Shown in pieces: positions 16,477 to 25,684 of a DNA stretch of 64,000 nt (positions are counted from its first letter, which is position 1; every line of letters begins with the position of its first letter). This DNA comes from Nitratireductor sp. B36 (GTDB taxonomy: Bacteria; Pseudomonadota; Alphaproteobacteria; Rhizobiales; Rhizobiaceae). The DNA lies in the NCBI RefSeq assembly GCF_020833685.1, contig NZ_JACKZY010000001.1, positions 1,066,578 through 1,130,577 of the forward strand, written 5' to 3'. The position numbers were made by a program, and so were the translations under genes. The notes below the pieces were generated by a model, which searched no databases, was not told the origin of the DNA, and saw only the letters and a list, made by a program, of their open reading frames with translations.

Positions 16477-18156
16477 ATGACCGCACTTCTCGACGTCTCC
16501 GGCCTTAACGTCGCCTTCCAGACCTATGGACGCCGGCACCATGTGTTGCGGGATGTTGCTTTGACAATCCCGCAAGGTGGCCGTGTCGCCCTGATCGGGG
16601 AAACGGGGTCCGGAAAATCGGTTACCAGCAAGGCTATTCTCGGAACGCTGCCGCGCAACGCACGGGTGGAAAGCGGATCGATCAAGTATCGCGATGAGGA
16701 TGTTCTGAGCATGCCGACAGCCCGGCGCGACGCGCTCAAGGGCACCGCCTTTTCCGTGATCATGCAGGACCCGCTTTCCTCGTTCAATCCGGTCTTCAAG
16801 ATCGGCAGGCACCTCGATGACGTCCTGTATCATGCCGACCGGCGTCTCGGACGCAGAACGGGCGCGGCGGAGCGTCAGAAGAGGATCTTCGAAGTCCTGA
16901 GCCGCGTTCAGCTGAATGATCTGGAGCGGATTGTCTCCGCCTATCCTTCCCAGCTTTCCGGCGGCATGCGTCAGCGCGTTCTGATCGCGCTTTCCCTTCT
17001 GCACCAGCCGGATCTCCTGATCGCCGATGAACCGGGAACCGCGCTCGACGTGACGACGCAGGATGAGATCATGAAACTCATCAACCGTCTCGTCGATGAA
17101 AACGGCCTCTCCCTGCTGATGATTACTCACAATCTCGGTGTCGTGCGGCAGATGGCGGACGATGTCTATGTGATGCGTTATGGCGAGATCGTTGAGCACG
17201 GGCGTCTCGGTGAAATCTTCTCCGCACCGCGCCAGGACTATACCCGTGAACTGATCGATGCGATCCCGCCCCTTTACGGGAAGAAGGTGGAAGACCAGAA
17301 GCCCGCCACAGCTGCGCCCATCGTGGAGATGCAGAACGTTACAAAGGTTTTCGAGCAGAAACCCCTGATCGGTCGGCGGACCAGACATGTGGCCGTTTCG
17401 GACGTGTCGCTATCGGTGCGGCGCGGAGAAGTCTTCGGCCTTGCCGGCGAATCGGGTTCGGGAAAAACCACCGTCGCGCGCATGGTCATGGGCCTGATCG
17501 ATGCCTCCAGCGGTATAGTGACCGTCGACGGAAAACCAGTCGCCAGCGAGCGCGGCAGCGATGCCTTCCGGCGAAAGATCCAGATCGTTTATCAAAACCC
17601 CGGCACCTCTCTCAATCCGAAGCGCACCGTGGGACAGACGCTTGCGGTTCCCCTCACATTTGCCGGATTGAACGGCAAGGCGCGGGACGCACGCATCACC
17701 GAGCTTCTCGCACAGGTCGACCTGCCGGCCAGCTATGTCGGAAAATACCCGCATGAGCTATCCGGCGGGCAGAAGCAGCGTGTTGCCATTGCCCGCGCCC
17801 TCGCCGCCGATCCGGAGATCATCGTCCTTGATGAACCGACATCCGCGCTCGACGTCTCCGTGCAGAAGAATGTCATCGCGCTTTTGACGCGGCTGCGTGA
17901 AGAGCTTGGGTTGACCTATCTCTTCATCTCTCACGACCTGTCATTGATGCGCAATTTCTGCAGCCAGATCGCGATCATGCTGCGCGGCGAGATAGTCGAG
18001 GCCGGTGAACCGCGCACACTGTTCCAGGCACCACAGCACCCATACACCCGCGCGCTCATCGCCGCCGTTCCGGTGATCAGCGACGAGGAAGAAGCCCACA
18101 AACCCCGCGTGAGCGATGAGGAGCGGCGACGCTACCTCGTCGACACGGCGGCCTGA
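16477..18156 (+). CDS. fused DppD-DppF-type ABC transporter ATPase
   Basis: 559 aa from ATG 16477, with GGAGG 7 nt upstream. Two complete nucleotide-binding domains: Walker A GETGSGKSV with signature LSGGMRQR and Walker B LLIADEPG in the first half; GESGSGKTT, LSGGQKQR and IIVLDEPT in the second. Each half ends with the oligopeptide-transporter C-terminal pattern (HPYTRALIAAVP in the second). The fusion replaces the usual two separate ATPase genes. Powers the permease pair encoded just upstream. Confidence 0.92.
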   Translation: MTALLDVSGLNVAFQTYGRRHHVLRDVALTIPQGGRVALIGETGSGKSVTSKAILGTLPRNARVESGSIKYRDEDVLSMPTARRDALKGTAFSVIMQDPLSSFNPVFKIGRHLDDVLYHADRRLGRRTGAAERQKRIFEVLSRVQLNDLERIVSAYPSQLSGGMRQRVLIALSLLHQPDLLIADEPGTALDVTTQDEIMKLINRLVDENGLSLLMITHNLGVVRQMADDVYVMRYGEIVEHGRLGEIFSAPRQDYTRELIDAIPPLYGKKVEDQKPATAAPIVEMQNVTKVFEQKPLIGRRTRHVAVSDVSLSVRRGEVFGLAGESGSGKTTVARMVMGLIDASSGIVTVDGKPVASERGSDAFRRKIQIVYQNPGTSLNPKRTVGQTLAVPLTFAGLNGKARDARITELLAQVDLPASYVGKYPHELSGGQKQRVAIARALAADPEIIVLDEPTSALDVSVQKNVIALLTRLREELGLTYLFISHDLSLMRNFCSQIAIMLRGEIVEAGEPRTLFQAPQHPYTRALIAAVPVISDEEEAHKPRVSDEERRRYLVDTAA

Positions 18157-18185
18157 GAACCCTTCAGAAAGGCAGGACCAGAAAA

Positions 18186-19742
18186 ATGTATCGTCTAGGG
18201 ATCGATGTTGGCGGCACGAACACCGATGCGGTGATCATGCAGGGCCGCAATGTGCTTTCCGGCGTCAAGGCCTCGACAACCGAGGATGTCACCTCCGGCG
18301 TGCGCGAAGCGATGGAAGCGGCAATTTCCAAGGCCGATATCGACCGTTCGAAGATCACGACCGTCATGATCGGCACAACACACTTCACCAACGCGGTGAT
18401 CGAGCGCCGGCATGTGAATCCGGTGGCAGCGATCCGGCTTGGCCTGCCGGCAACCGCTTGCCTGCCACCGATGGTCGACTGGCCGGACGACCTGCGCGAA
18501 GCAGTCGGGGGCCATGGCTATCTCGTGCGTGGCGGCTACGAGTTCGATGGCCGCGAGCTTGCCGCACTCGACCTTGAGGAAATCGACCGGATTGCCGACG
18601 ACATCAACGCCAAGCGCATTGGAGCCGTCGCAATCACATCCGTGTTCGGTCCCATCAATGCGCAGATGGAAGAGGAAGCCCGCAAGCGCCTCCTGACAAA
18701 GTGCCCTGACATCCCGGTGGTCCTCTCCAGCGAGATCGGCCGCATCGGCCTCCTCGAGCGCGAAAGCGCTGCCGTCATGAATGCGAGCCTGCTTCAGCTC
18801 AGCGCTCGCACGGTAGAAGCCTTCGCTGATGCCCTGAAATCGGCCGGCCTTCACTGCCCGTTCTTCATCACCCAGAACGATGGCACACTGATGGGGGCGG
18901 AGACGGTAAAGCGCTTCCCGGTGCTGACCTTCGCGTCAGGCCCGACCAATTCCATGCGCGGGGCCGCCTTCCTCACGGGTGTGCGCGACGGCATCGTTGT
19001 GGACATCGGCGGCACCACCACCGATATCGGGTCGCTCCAGCACGGCTTTCCGCGCCAGGCGGCCACGGTGGTCGACATCGGCGGTGTGCGAACCAACTTC
19101 CGCATGCCTGATGTTTTCTCCATCGGGCTGGGCGGCGGCTCGCTTGTGCGCCAATCGGGCGACCAGGTCACCGTTGGCCCGCAATCCGTGGGCTACCGCA
19201 TCACGCGGGAAGCACGCGTCTTTGGCGGTGACACGCTCACCACGACCGACATCGCCGTGGCCCGAGGCGAAGCGGAGGTGGGTGACCGCGCCCGCGTCGC
19301 CGACCTCGACCCGGCTCTGTTGGAAGCAGCCCGCGCCGAGATGACCAGCATGCTGGAGCGCGCCATCGAGCGCACGCGCCTTTCTCCCGACCCTGTCCCT
19401 GTCATTGCGGTCGGCGGCGGCTCGATCTTGATGCCGGAGCAGATCGGCGATCTGAAGGTCATGCGGCCTGAAAATTTCGCCGTGGCCAATGCCGTTGGCG
19501 CTGCGATCGCGCAGATCAGCGGAGAGGTCGACCGCATCTTCTCGCTGGAGAAAGGACTGACGCGCGAAATCTGCCTCAAGCAGGCCGAGGACGAGGCGCG
19601 CGAAAAAGCCATCCGCTCCGGTGCCGTTGCTGAGACGATCGAGACCATCGAACGCGAAGATGTACCACTGGCCTATCTGCCGGGAAATGCGACCCGCATT
19701 CACGTCAAGGTCGTGGGCGAGATGGGAGGTCACGATGCTTGA
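18186..19742 (+). CDS. HyuA-like hydantoinase/oxoprolinase-family ATPase
   Basis: 518 aa. Two ASKHA phosphate loops, DVGGTNTD (7-14) and DIGGTTTD (about 274-281), plus the FASGPTNSMRGA stretch define the hydantoinase/oxoprolinase A family, which uses ATP to open cyclic amides or to carboxylate ketones. Members usually pair with a HyuB-type subunit; none is present. Instead, two DUF917 genes follow directly (8-nt overlap with the first). With the upstream importer this suggests ATP-dependent attack on an imported cyclic amide or related compound (inference). Confidence 0.85.
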   Translation: MYRLGIDVGGTNTDAVIMQGRNVLSGVKASTTEDVTSGVREAMEAAISKADIDRSKITTVMIGTTHFTNAVIERRHVNPVAAIRLGLPATACLPPMVDWPDDLREAVGGHGYLVRGGYEFDGRELAALDLEEIDRIADDINAKRIGAVAITSVFGPINAQMEEEARKRLLTKCPDIPVVLSSEIGRIGLLERESAAVMNASLLQLSARTVEAFADALKSAGLHCPFFITQNDGTLMGAETVKRFPVLTFASGPTNSMRGAAFLTGVRDGIVVDIGGTTTDIGSLQHGFPRQAATVVDIGGVRTNFRMPDVFSIGLGGGSLVRQSGDQVTVGPQSVGYRITREARVFGGDTLTTTDIAVARGEAEVGDRARVADLDPALLEAARAEMTSMLERAIERTRLSPDPVPVIAVGGGSILMPEQIGDLKVMRPENFAVANAVGAAIAQISGEVDRIFSLEKGLTREICLKQAEDEAREKAIRSGAVAETIETIEREDVPLAYLPGNATRIHVKVVGEMGGHDA

Positions 19743-20853
19743 TCGCCAGGACGGCCGGTGGCGCCTCGATGAGGCGATGGTCGATGCGCTGGAAATCGGC
19801 TCGGGCATTCTCGGCACGGGCGGCGGCGGTAATCCGTATATCGGCAAATTGCGGGTGCGCCAGGCTTTGCGTGATGGCCATGTCATGGAGATCATCCCTC
19901 TGGAAAGCGTTCCCGACGAGGCACGCATCGTGGCGATGGGCGGCATTGGCGCTCCTCTCGTTTCGCATGAACGCATCAAGGAGGGACGCGAAGGGCTGCG
20001 CTGTGTCAGGGCGCTGGAAGAGCGTCTTGGCATAAAGGTGGACGCGATTGCCTGTGAGGAGATTGGTGGTCAGAATTCAATGGAGCCCTTGATCGCAGCC
20101 GCGATGGCTGGTCTGCCTGTCGTCGACTGCGATGGCATGGGCCGCGCGTTTCCTGAAATGCAGATGACCACCTATGCCATTTACGGGCATCGCTCGACGC
20201 CAAGCGTCATGTGCGATCCCCACGGCAACGTGGTGATTTTCGACCATGCGATTTCAGAACTCTGGCATGAGCGGATGGCGCGAGCCTGCGTCGTCTCACA
20301 GGGCGGCGCCTCGACGCTGGCAAGCGCTCCCATGTCGGGAGAATTCATCAAGCGCTACGCCATTCCCCATTCCTACAGCAAAGCCATTTCGCTCGGGAAC
20401 GCCGTTCTCGATGCCCGACGCGAGCACCGCGACCCTGTGGAAGCGATCTGTGAGAGCGAAAACGGCGAAGTGGTGTTTCGGGGCAAGATTGTCGATCTGA
20501 AACGCCATCTGGCCGGAGGCTTCGTCCGCGGCGAAGCAATCATCCAGGGTTTTGACACCTATGATGGCGATCAGGCCTCCATTCACATCCAGAACGAGTT
20601 CCTGATCTTCTCGCGCAACGGCGAGATCGAGGTCATCGTCCCTGATCTGATTGTCGTCCTGGATGCCGACAGCGGCGAGGCGATTTCCACCGAAATGCTG
20701 CGATACGGCCAGCGCGTTGCCGTGCTCGCCCTTCCCTGCCATCCGCTCCTGCGCAGCCCCGAAGCGCTTGATGTGGTGGGCCCGAAAGGGTTCGGCTTCG
20801 GAGACATCGCCTTCAAGCCGATGGACACGAACGACAAGAAAGGTGCGGCATGA
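19735..20853 (+). CDS. DUF917-domain protein (S-methyl-thiohydantoin desulfurase-like family), first copy
   Basis: 372 aa from ATG 19735, with GGGAGGT just upstream; overlaps the HyuA-like gene end by 8 nt. The family signature is visible: glycine loop GTGGGGNPYIGKL near residue 24, CEEIGGQNSMEPL, and DCDGMGRAFPEMQM. To my knowledge Pfam now describes this domain (PF06032) as an S-methyl-thiohydantoin desulfurase domain, but few members are tested. A second copy follows with a 4-nt overlap; two subunits of one enzyme is a natural reading. Confidence 0.82.
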   Translation: MLDRQDGRWRLDEAMVDALEIGSGILGTGGGGNPYIGKLRVRQALRDGHVMEIIPLESVPDEARIVAMGGIGAPLVSHERIKEGREGLRCVRALEERLGIKVDAIACEEIGGQNSMEPLIAAAMAGLPVVDCDGMGRAFPEMQMTTYAIYGHRSTPSVMCDPHGNVVIFDHAISELWHERMARACVVSQGGASTLASAPMSGEFIKRYAIPHSYSKAISLGNAVLDARREHRDPVEAICESENGEVVFRGKIVDLKRHLAGGFVRGEAIIQGFDTYDGDQASIHIQNEFLIFSRNGEIEVIVPDLIVVLDADSGEAISTEMLRYGQRVAVLALPCHPLLRSPEALDVVGPKGFGFGDIAFKPMDTNDKKGAA

Positions 20854-21935
20854 CCTCCTTTTCTGTGAACGCGGATGACATGGACGCCATCGCGCTCGGC
20901 GGTGCATTTCTGGGCACGGGCGGCGGTGGCGATCCGTATATTGGAAAGTTGATGGCAAAGCAGGTCATTGCCTCGCACGGGCCGGTCACCGTCATTTCCG
21001 CCGACGAACTTCCCGACGACGCCTTGTGCATCCCCGTCTGCATGATGGGAGCTCCGACCGTGATGGTCGAGAAACTGCCCAATGGCGAGGAAGCCCGCGA
21101 GGCCCTCAGCCAGCTCGAGACCTTTCTGGGCCGCAAGGCCGATGCCCTCATCTGCATCGAGGCGGGTGGCCTGAATTCCACCATCCCCTATGCCGTTGCA
21201 GCCGCCACCGGGTTGCCGCTGGTCGATGGCGACGGGATGGGCCGGGCATTCCCGGAGTTGCAGATGGTGACGCTGACGATCCACGGCATCTCGGCAACAC
21301 CGATGGTTTTGGCCGATGACAAGGGCAACAGCTCGGTGATCAATGCGATCTCCAACCGCTGGACCGAAAGGCTGGCACGCTGCCAGACGGTGGAAATGGG
21401 CGGCGCGGCGCTTGTCGCACTCTACCCCATGAGCGGAGCAGAGGTGAAACGCGGCATTCTCCACGGCACCATGTCACTGATCAAGGAGATCGGCGAGACG
21501 ATGGCGGCGGAGCGCAAGGCAAGCCGCAATCCTGCAGCCGCCCTTTTGAAGCGGCTGGACGGCAAACGCCTGTTTACAGGCCGCGTCGTCGATATCGACC
21601 GGCGAACCGTCGGAGGCTTCGCCCGCGGCAAGGCTCTGTTCAAAGGGATCGACGAGGATGAGGGACGGTCCTTTGAAGTCGAATTCCAGAACGAGTTCCT
21701 GGTCTGCCGCGACGATGATGGCCTGCTGGCTGTCACACCCGATCTGATCTGCGCGCTCGACGCCGATGGCGGCCTTCCCGTCACAACAGAGCAACTTCGC
21801 TACGGGCTGGCGGTCAATATGATCGGGCTTGCCTGTGACCCGCAATGGTCGACCCCCGAGGGGCTTGAACTCGTTGGGCCCCGATACTTCGGCTACGAGC
21901 ATGACTACGTGCCGCTGAACCAGATGTCCCGGTGA
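20850..21935 (+). CDS. DUF917-domain protein, second copy
   Basis: 361 aa. Shares with its upstream neighbour the loop GTGGGGDPYIGKL, the ICIEAGGLNSTIPYA segment, DGDGMGRAFPELQM and a C-terminal FQNEFLVCRDD region, but is diverged along its length, so it is an old duplication and not a recent copy. Its start overlaps the previous stop by 4 nt. Function presumed the same family chemistry on a cyclic nitrogen (or sulfur) compound; it may form a heteromer with the first copy. Confidence 0.82.
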   Translation: MTSFSVNADDMDAIALGGAFLGTGGGGDPYIGKLMAKQVIASHGPVTVISADELPDDALCIPVCMMGAPTVMVEKLPNGEEAREALSQLETFLGRKADALICIEAGGLNSTIPYAVAAATGLPLVDGDGMGRAFPELQMVTLTIHGISATPMVLADDKGNSSVINAISNRWTERLARCQTVEMGGAALVALYPMSGAEVKRGILHGTMSLIKEIGETMAAERKASRNPAAALLKRLDGKRLFTGRVVDIDRRTVGGFARGKALFKGIDEDEGRSFEVEFQNEFLVCRDDDGLLAVTPDLICALDADGGLPVTTEQLRYGLAVNMIGLACDPQWSTPEGLELVGPRYFGYEHDYVPLNQMSR

Positions 21936-21978
21936 GAAGGACGCAACATTGATGGAACCAGAGAAGAGGAACAGGACA

Positions 21979-23550
21979 ATGAGACTTTTGAAACATGCGC
22001 TGGCCGGTGCGGTTCTCGCTGCCACCACAGCGTTGACTGCGCCGGCTATGGCTCAGGACAAGCTTTCGCTTGTCGTCAACGTCGTGCAGATTTTCGGTAC
22101 GGTCGACCCGGCCAAGATCACCGACTACACCGAGTATATGGCTGCCGTGAACCTCTATGACGGTCTCACAACCGTCAGCAGTGGCGGTGAGGTGGTGCCC
22201 CAGCTCGCGGAAAGCTGGGAGGTCTCCGACGACAACCAGACCTACACCTTCAAGCTGAAGCAGGATGCGACTTTTCAGGATGGCAGCCCGGTGGAAGCCA
22301 AGGACGTTGTCTATACCCTGCAGCGCCTTCTTTCGCTGAACGAGGGTCCGGCCTATCTCTTCTCCGATCTCGTCGATCCGGAGAACGTCAAGGCGCTCGA
22401 TGACCATACGGTTGAAATCCGGATCAACCGCGTCTACGCGCCGTTCATTTCCATCACGCCGCTGGTTCTCGTGGTCAATTCTGATGTGGCCAAAGAACAG
22501 GACGGCGAGTGGGGCGAGGACTACCTGGCCGAAAACAGCCTGGGCGCCGGCCCCTACAATCTCAGCGGCTGGACCCGCGGCGCCGAGATGATCATGCAGC
22601 GCTACGAGGGCTACCACGCCGGCTGGGCCAAGGATCGTCCGATCGACGAACTTCGTTTCGTCGTCACGCGCGACGAAGCCACGGTGCGCGCGCTCGCCCA
22701 GCGTGGCGAGCTGGGTCTCTCCTCCCAGTATCAGAGCAGCGAGACCTACAAGGCCATCGAGGCGCTCGACACCTACAAGCTGATCGAGGCCAGCACCGCG
22801 ACGGGCTTCTACCTCAAGGTCAACAACCAGCTCCCACCCACCGATGACGTGCATATCCGTCGCGCCATCGCCTATGCGCTGGATTATGCGACCATCCGCG
22901 AGGTCATCTATCCGGGTGGCGAGATGAAGAGCGTGCTTTCCTCGCTGTTCTCCGAAGCGCATCTGGACGAGCTCCCCTCCCCCGAATACAGCCTCGAGAA
23001 GGCCGCCGAGGAAGTCGCCAAATCAAAATATGCCGGCGACAAGCCGATCAAGCTCGGCCATGCCTATGTCGCCAACACGGCGTTCGAGGAGGAGATCGGG
23101 CTTCTCTTCAAATCGACGCTGGAGACCATCGGTTTCGAGGTCGATCTGCAGCCGGAGCCGTGGAACCGCATCACCGAGCTCGCCACCAAGGTGGAGACAA
23201 CGCCGAACACGGCGCAGGTGTTCTACGGTCCGACCTATCCTTCGCCCGATTCCGTGTTCTTCGTGCAATACCATTCGCGCGCGGCGGGCACATGGTCCTC
23301 GATGTCGTGGGTGAACGACCCCGAGGTCGACGCGATGATCGACAAGTCCCGTGCGACGGTGGATGAGGCGGCGCGCAATGCCATCTACAAGGACATCCAG
23401 GCGCGCCTGCACGAGAACATGGCCGAGATCCCTCTTCTCACCCAGTTGAAGCGCATGGCAGCCCATTCCTGCCTCCAGGGCTATGCGGAAGTGCCCATGC
23501 AGAGCTGGGACTATGACTTCTCGCGCATGTGGTGGTCCTGCGAGGGCTGA
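21979..23550 (+). CDS. ABC transporter substrate-binding protein, family 5 (peptide/nickel type)
   Basis: 523 aa from ATG 21979, which gives a clean signal peptide (MRLLKHALAGAVLAATTALTAPAMAQ); an in-frame ATG at 21952 is possible. The mature part has the family 5 features: VPQLAESWEVSDDNQTYTF, DVVYTLQRLL, and a C-terminal half with PEPWNRITELATK. Delivers substrate to the DppBC-type permeases at the start of the operon. Its placement at the operon end, after the catabolic genes, ties transport and metabolism to a single ligand. Confidence 0.9.
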   Translation: MRLLKHALAGAVLAATTALTAPAMAQDKLSLVVNVVQIFGTVDPAKITDYTEYMAAVNLYDGLTTVSSGGEVVPQLAESWEVSDDNQTYTFKLKQDATFQDGSPVEAKDVVYTLQRLLSLNEGPAYLFSDLVDPENVKALDDHTVEIRINRVYAPFISITPLVLVVNSDVAKEQDGEWGEDYLAENSLGAGPYNLSGWTRGAEMIMQRYEGYHAGWAKDRPIDELRFVVTRDEATVRALAQRGELGLSSQYQSSETYKAIEALDTYKLIEASTATGFYLKVNNQLPPTDDVHIRRAIAYALDYATIREVIYPGGEMKSVLSSLFSEAHLDELPSPEYSLEKAAEEVAKSKYAGDKPIKLGHAYVANTAFEEEIGLLFKSTLETIGFEVDLQPEPWNRITELATKVETTPNTAQVFYGPTYPSPDSVFFVQYHSRAAGTWSSMSWVNDPEVDAMIDKSRATVDEAARNAIYKDIQARLHENMAEIPLLTQLKRMAAHSCLQGYAEVPMQSWDYDFSRMWWSCEG

Positions 23551-23586
23551 GCCATAAGCGGCTCATCCCACCGCAACCGAAGCCAG

Positions 23587-23616
23587 CAGGCCCCGAAACC
23601 GCTCGGGGCCTGTTTT
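23587..23616 (+). terminator. Rho-independent terminator
   Basis: Perfect 10-bp stem CAGGCCCCGA (23587-23596) / TCGGGGCCTG (23603-23612), then TTTTC. Closes the importer/HyuA/DUF917 operon and may also act on the convergent glycosyltransferase gene. Confidence 0.85.
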
Positions 23617-23641
23617 CGTTGGCCATCAGCTTTTTTGCCGG

Positions 23642-24658
23642 TCAGGATCGGGCCGAGGCTTTTTGCGTGTGCGAAGGGGCAGCGCCTGCCGCCGTTTCCG
23701 GCAGCCCCGACCACGCATCGTCGCGCGCAATGCGCCGCGCCTCGCGCATGCCCCGCGTGATGCTTCCCATCCCCTTCAACCGGCGCTCCACGGCCACCAG
23801 CCGCAGGATTTCCTTGAGGGCGACGAGCGCCGTACCGAAGGCGAAGGGTATCGGCCTGTAGCGGCCCTTTGCGCGCAGATAGTGCACGAGCAGCCCGCGA
23901 TTGCGCATCATGTAGAAGCGCGAGAGATCCGATGCCTCGGCCAGATGCCGCACGCCCAGGCTGATCTGCCGCTGATGGCGCAGGCGCTGCAGCACCACCC
24001 CCTTCACGCACACGACATCGGTCACATGCGAGGCCAGCCAGCCATAGGCGAGATCGTCCCAGGTGATGAAGAAGCGCGGATCGGGAAAGCCGATCGCATC
24101 GACCACCGAGCGGTGCACGAAAAGGCCCTCGAACGTGGCGAGGTTCGTGTGCCACACATCGGCGCGTCGAAAGAGGTTGCCGGGGCGCGGCAGCGCCACG
24201 CCGAGGGCGGGAAAAAAGACGTTCTGGAAGAAGAACGGCCTGCCGTCGCTGTTCTCCCGCTCTCCCATCAGGCAGCGATATCGGCCGGCATGGGCAAGCA
24301 GCGTCTCGAGCCCGGAAGGGGCGAGCGCCACATCGTCGTCCATCAGCCACATCCATTCCGCGCCGGCCGCGTGGGCCAGGCGAACCCCTTCGTGAAAGCC
24401 GCCTGCCCCGCCCAGATTGCGCTCAAGCAGGCGATAGTCGAGCTCGACCGGCCCAAGGGCAGCGCGCGCCGCCTCCACCACGGCGGGCGTCTCGTCGCCG
24501 CTGGCATTGTCGATGATGACGAGGCGCTCCGGCAAAAGGGTCGAGCCCGCCACGCTTTCCAGCAATTGCGCCAGCATGGCGGGCCGCCGATAGGTGACGA
24601 CCACCACCGCCACGCCCCTGGCGATCCGCCTGCCTTTGCCCGTCTCGACGCCGGTCAC
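23642..24658 (-). CDS. GT2 glycosyltransferase, galactofuranosyltransferase-like
   Basis: 338 aa. The start is the GTG at 24658, which overlaps the upstream gene's TGA (GTGA); the longer frame would run deep into that gene. GT-A fold with VVVVTYRRP, the GlfT-like NLGGAGGFHEG loop and a metal-binding DDD (WLMDDDV). The N-(L/M/F)-G-G-(A/S)-G-G-F plus M-D-D-D pair is shared with the proteins at 24655 and 25685. With UDP-galactopyranose mutase nearby, UDP-galactofuranose is the likely donor (inference). Confidence 0.8.
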   Translation of the reverse strand: MTGVETGKGRRIARGVAVVVVTYRRPAMLAQLLESVAGSTLLPERLVIIDNASGDETPAVVEAARAALGPVELDYRLLERNLGGAGGFHEGVRLAHAAGAEWMWLMDDDVALAPSGLETLLAHAGRYRCLMGERENSDGRPFFFQNVFFPALGVALPRPGNLFRRADVWHTNLATFEGLFVHRSVVDAIGFPDPRFFITWDDLAYGWLASHVTDVVCVKGVVLQRLRHQRQISLGVRHLAEASDLSRFYMMRNRGLLVHYLRAKGRYRPIPFAFGTALVALKEILRLVAVERRLKGMGSITRGMREARRIARDDAWSGLPETAAGAAPSHTQKASARS

Positions 24659-25554
24659 GGGTTCAGATGCGGCGCGCGGTCGAAGCGATAGGCCAGTCCG
24701 TCGCGGAAGGCCCGCCACCAGAAAGCGAGCCCCGCCCAGTCGAACCGCCGCTTGACGATATAGACAAAAGGATAGAGCACCAGATCTCCCACAAAGCTCT
24801 TCAGCCGCCTGTGCCGGCGCGCCAGATAGCCGCGATTGCGGAAGAAGTAATAGCGCTTGAACTCGGTTTCGGGAATGAGAACATTGACGCGGCCGGAAAT
24901 GATCGGGACGATCTCGCCCCAGCCCGGCGGGTGGGCCACCACGGCATTGGTGACCGTGCCGAAGCGGATGCCCGCGCGCCTGAGCCGCACCATGAAATCC
25001 ACCTCATCGCCGCGGATGAAGAGCCGCATGTTGGGCAGGCCGACCTTGAAGAAGACATCGCGGTGCACAAGCGCACCATTGAAGAACTGGGCCATGGAGG
25101 GGATGAAGTCCAGCGTCTCCACCGCCGCGCGGTCATGCGTCAGCTTTCCGCGCACGCGGAAGGGAAAGGACAGGCGCTGCTGGTCCTCGGGCGCGACGAT
25201 GATGGGCGAAACAACCTCCAGCCCCCGCGCCTTCGCCTCTTCCAGAAGCGTTTTGAGGCAATCCTCACCGACCGGAAAGGCATCGTCATCCATGATCCAG
25301 ACCCACTCGGCCCCGCCGGCCAGCGCCGAGAGGATGGCATAGGAAAACCCGCCGGCACCGCCCATGTTGAGGCGGGTGGGGATGGAGTTCAGGGCAAAGG
25401 CCGTCTCCGGCTGCGCCTCCCCCGTCACCACGCGGACAACATCTCCGGCCAATAGTCCTTGCTGCCGCGCAAGCACGCTTTCTTCCGGCAACGCGGGATC
25501 CATGGAGACGACCGCAACGCGTATGCGCAAACCGGCCCTGCTTTCATTAGCCAT
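24655..25554 (-). CDS. GT2 glycosyltransferase, galactofuranosyltransferase-like
   Basis: 299 aa from ATG 25554 (MANESRAG); longer readings to 25644 add a tail without similarity to the fold. Shows NMGGAGGFSYA and WIMDDDAF, the GlfT-type donor and metal motifs, and a later FIRGDEVDFMVRLRRAG where the catalytic base is expected. Likely cytoplasmic, membrane-associated through the basic C-terminal part. Coupled to the next glycosyltransferase by a 4-nt overlap, so the two probably act in one glycan assembly step. Confidence 0.8.
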   Translation of the reverse strand: MANESRAGLRIRVAVVSMDPALPEESVLARQQGLLAGDVVRVVTGEAQPETAFALNSIPTRLNMGGAGGFSYAILSALAGGAEWVWIMDDDAFPVGEDCLKTLLEEAKARGLEVVSPIIVAPEDQQRLSFPFRVRGKLTHDRAAVETLDFIPSMAQFFNGALVHRDVFFKVGLPNMRLFIRGDEVDFMVRLRRAGIRFGTVTNAVVAHPPGWGEIVPIISGRVNVLIPETEFKRYYFFRNRGYLARRHRRLKSFVGDLVLYPFVYIVKRRFDWAGLAFWWRAFRDGLAYRFDRAPHLNP

Positions 25555-25684
25555 CAAAATTTTCGACACTTTCCAACGTGGATAAAACAAAATTTGAGTT
25601 GGTTCATACATAAACCTGTTGGATTTTGCGACCGGATCGTTCAATACACCTCATGATTGTGCCTCCCCCCAAGGTAAGTGATTC

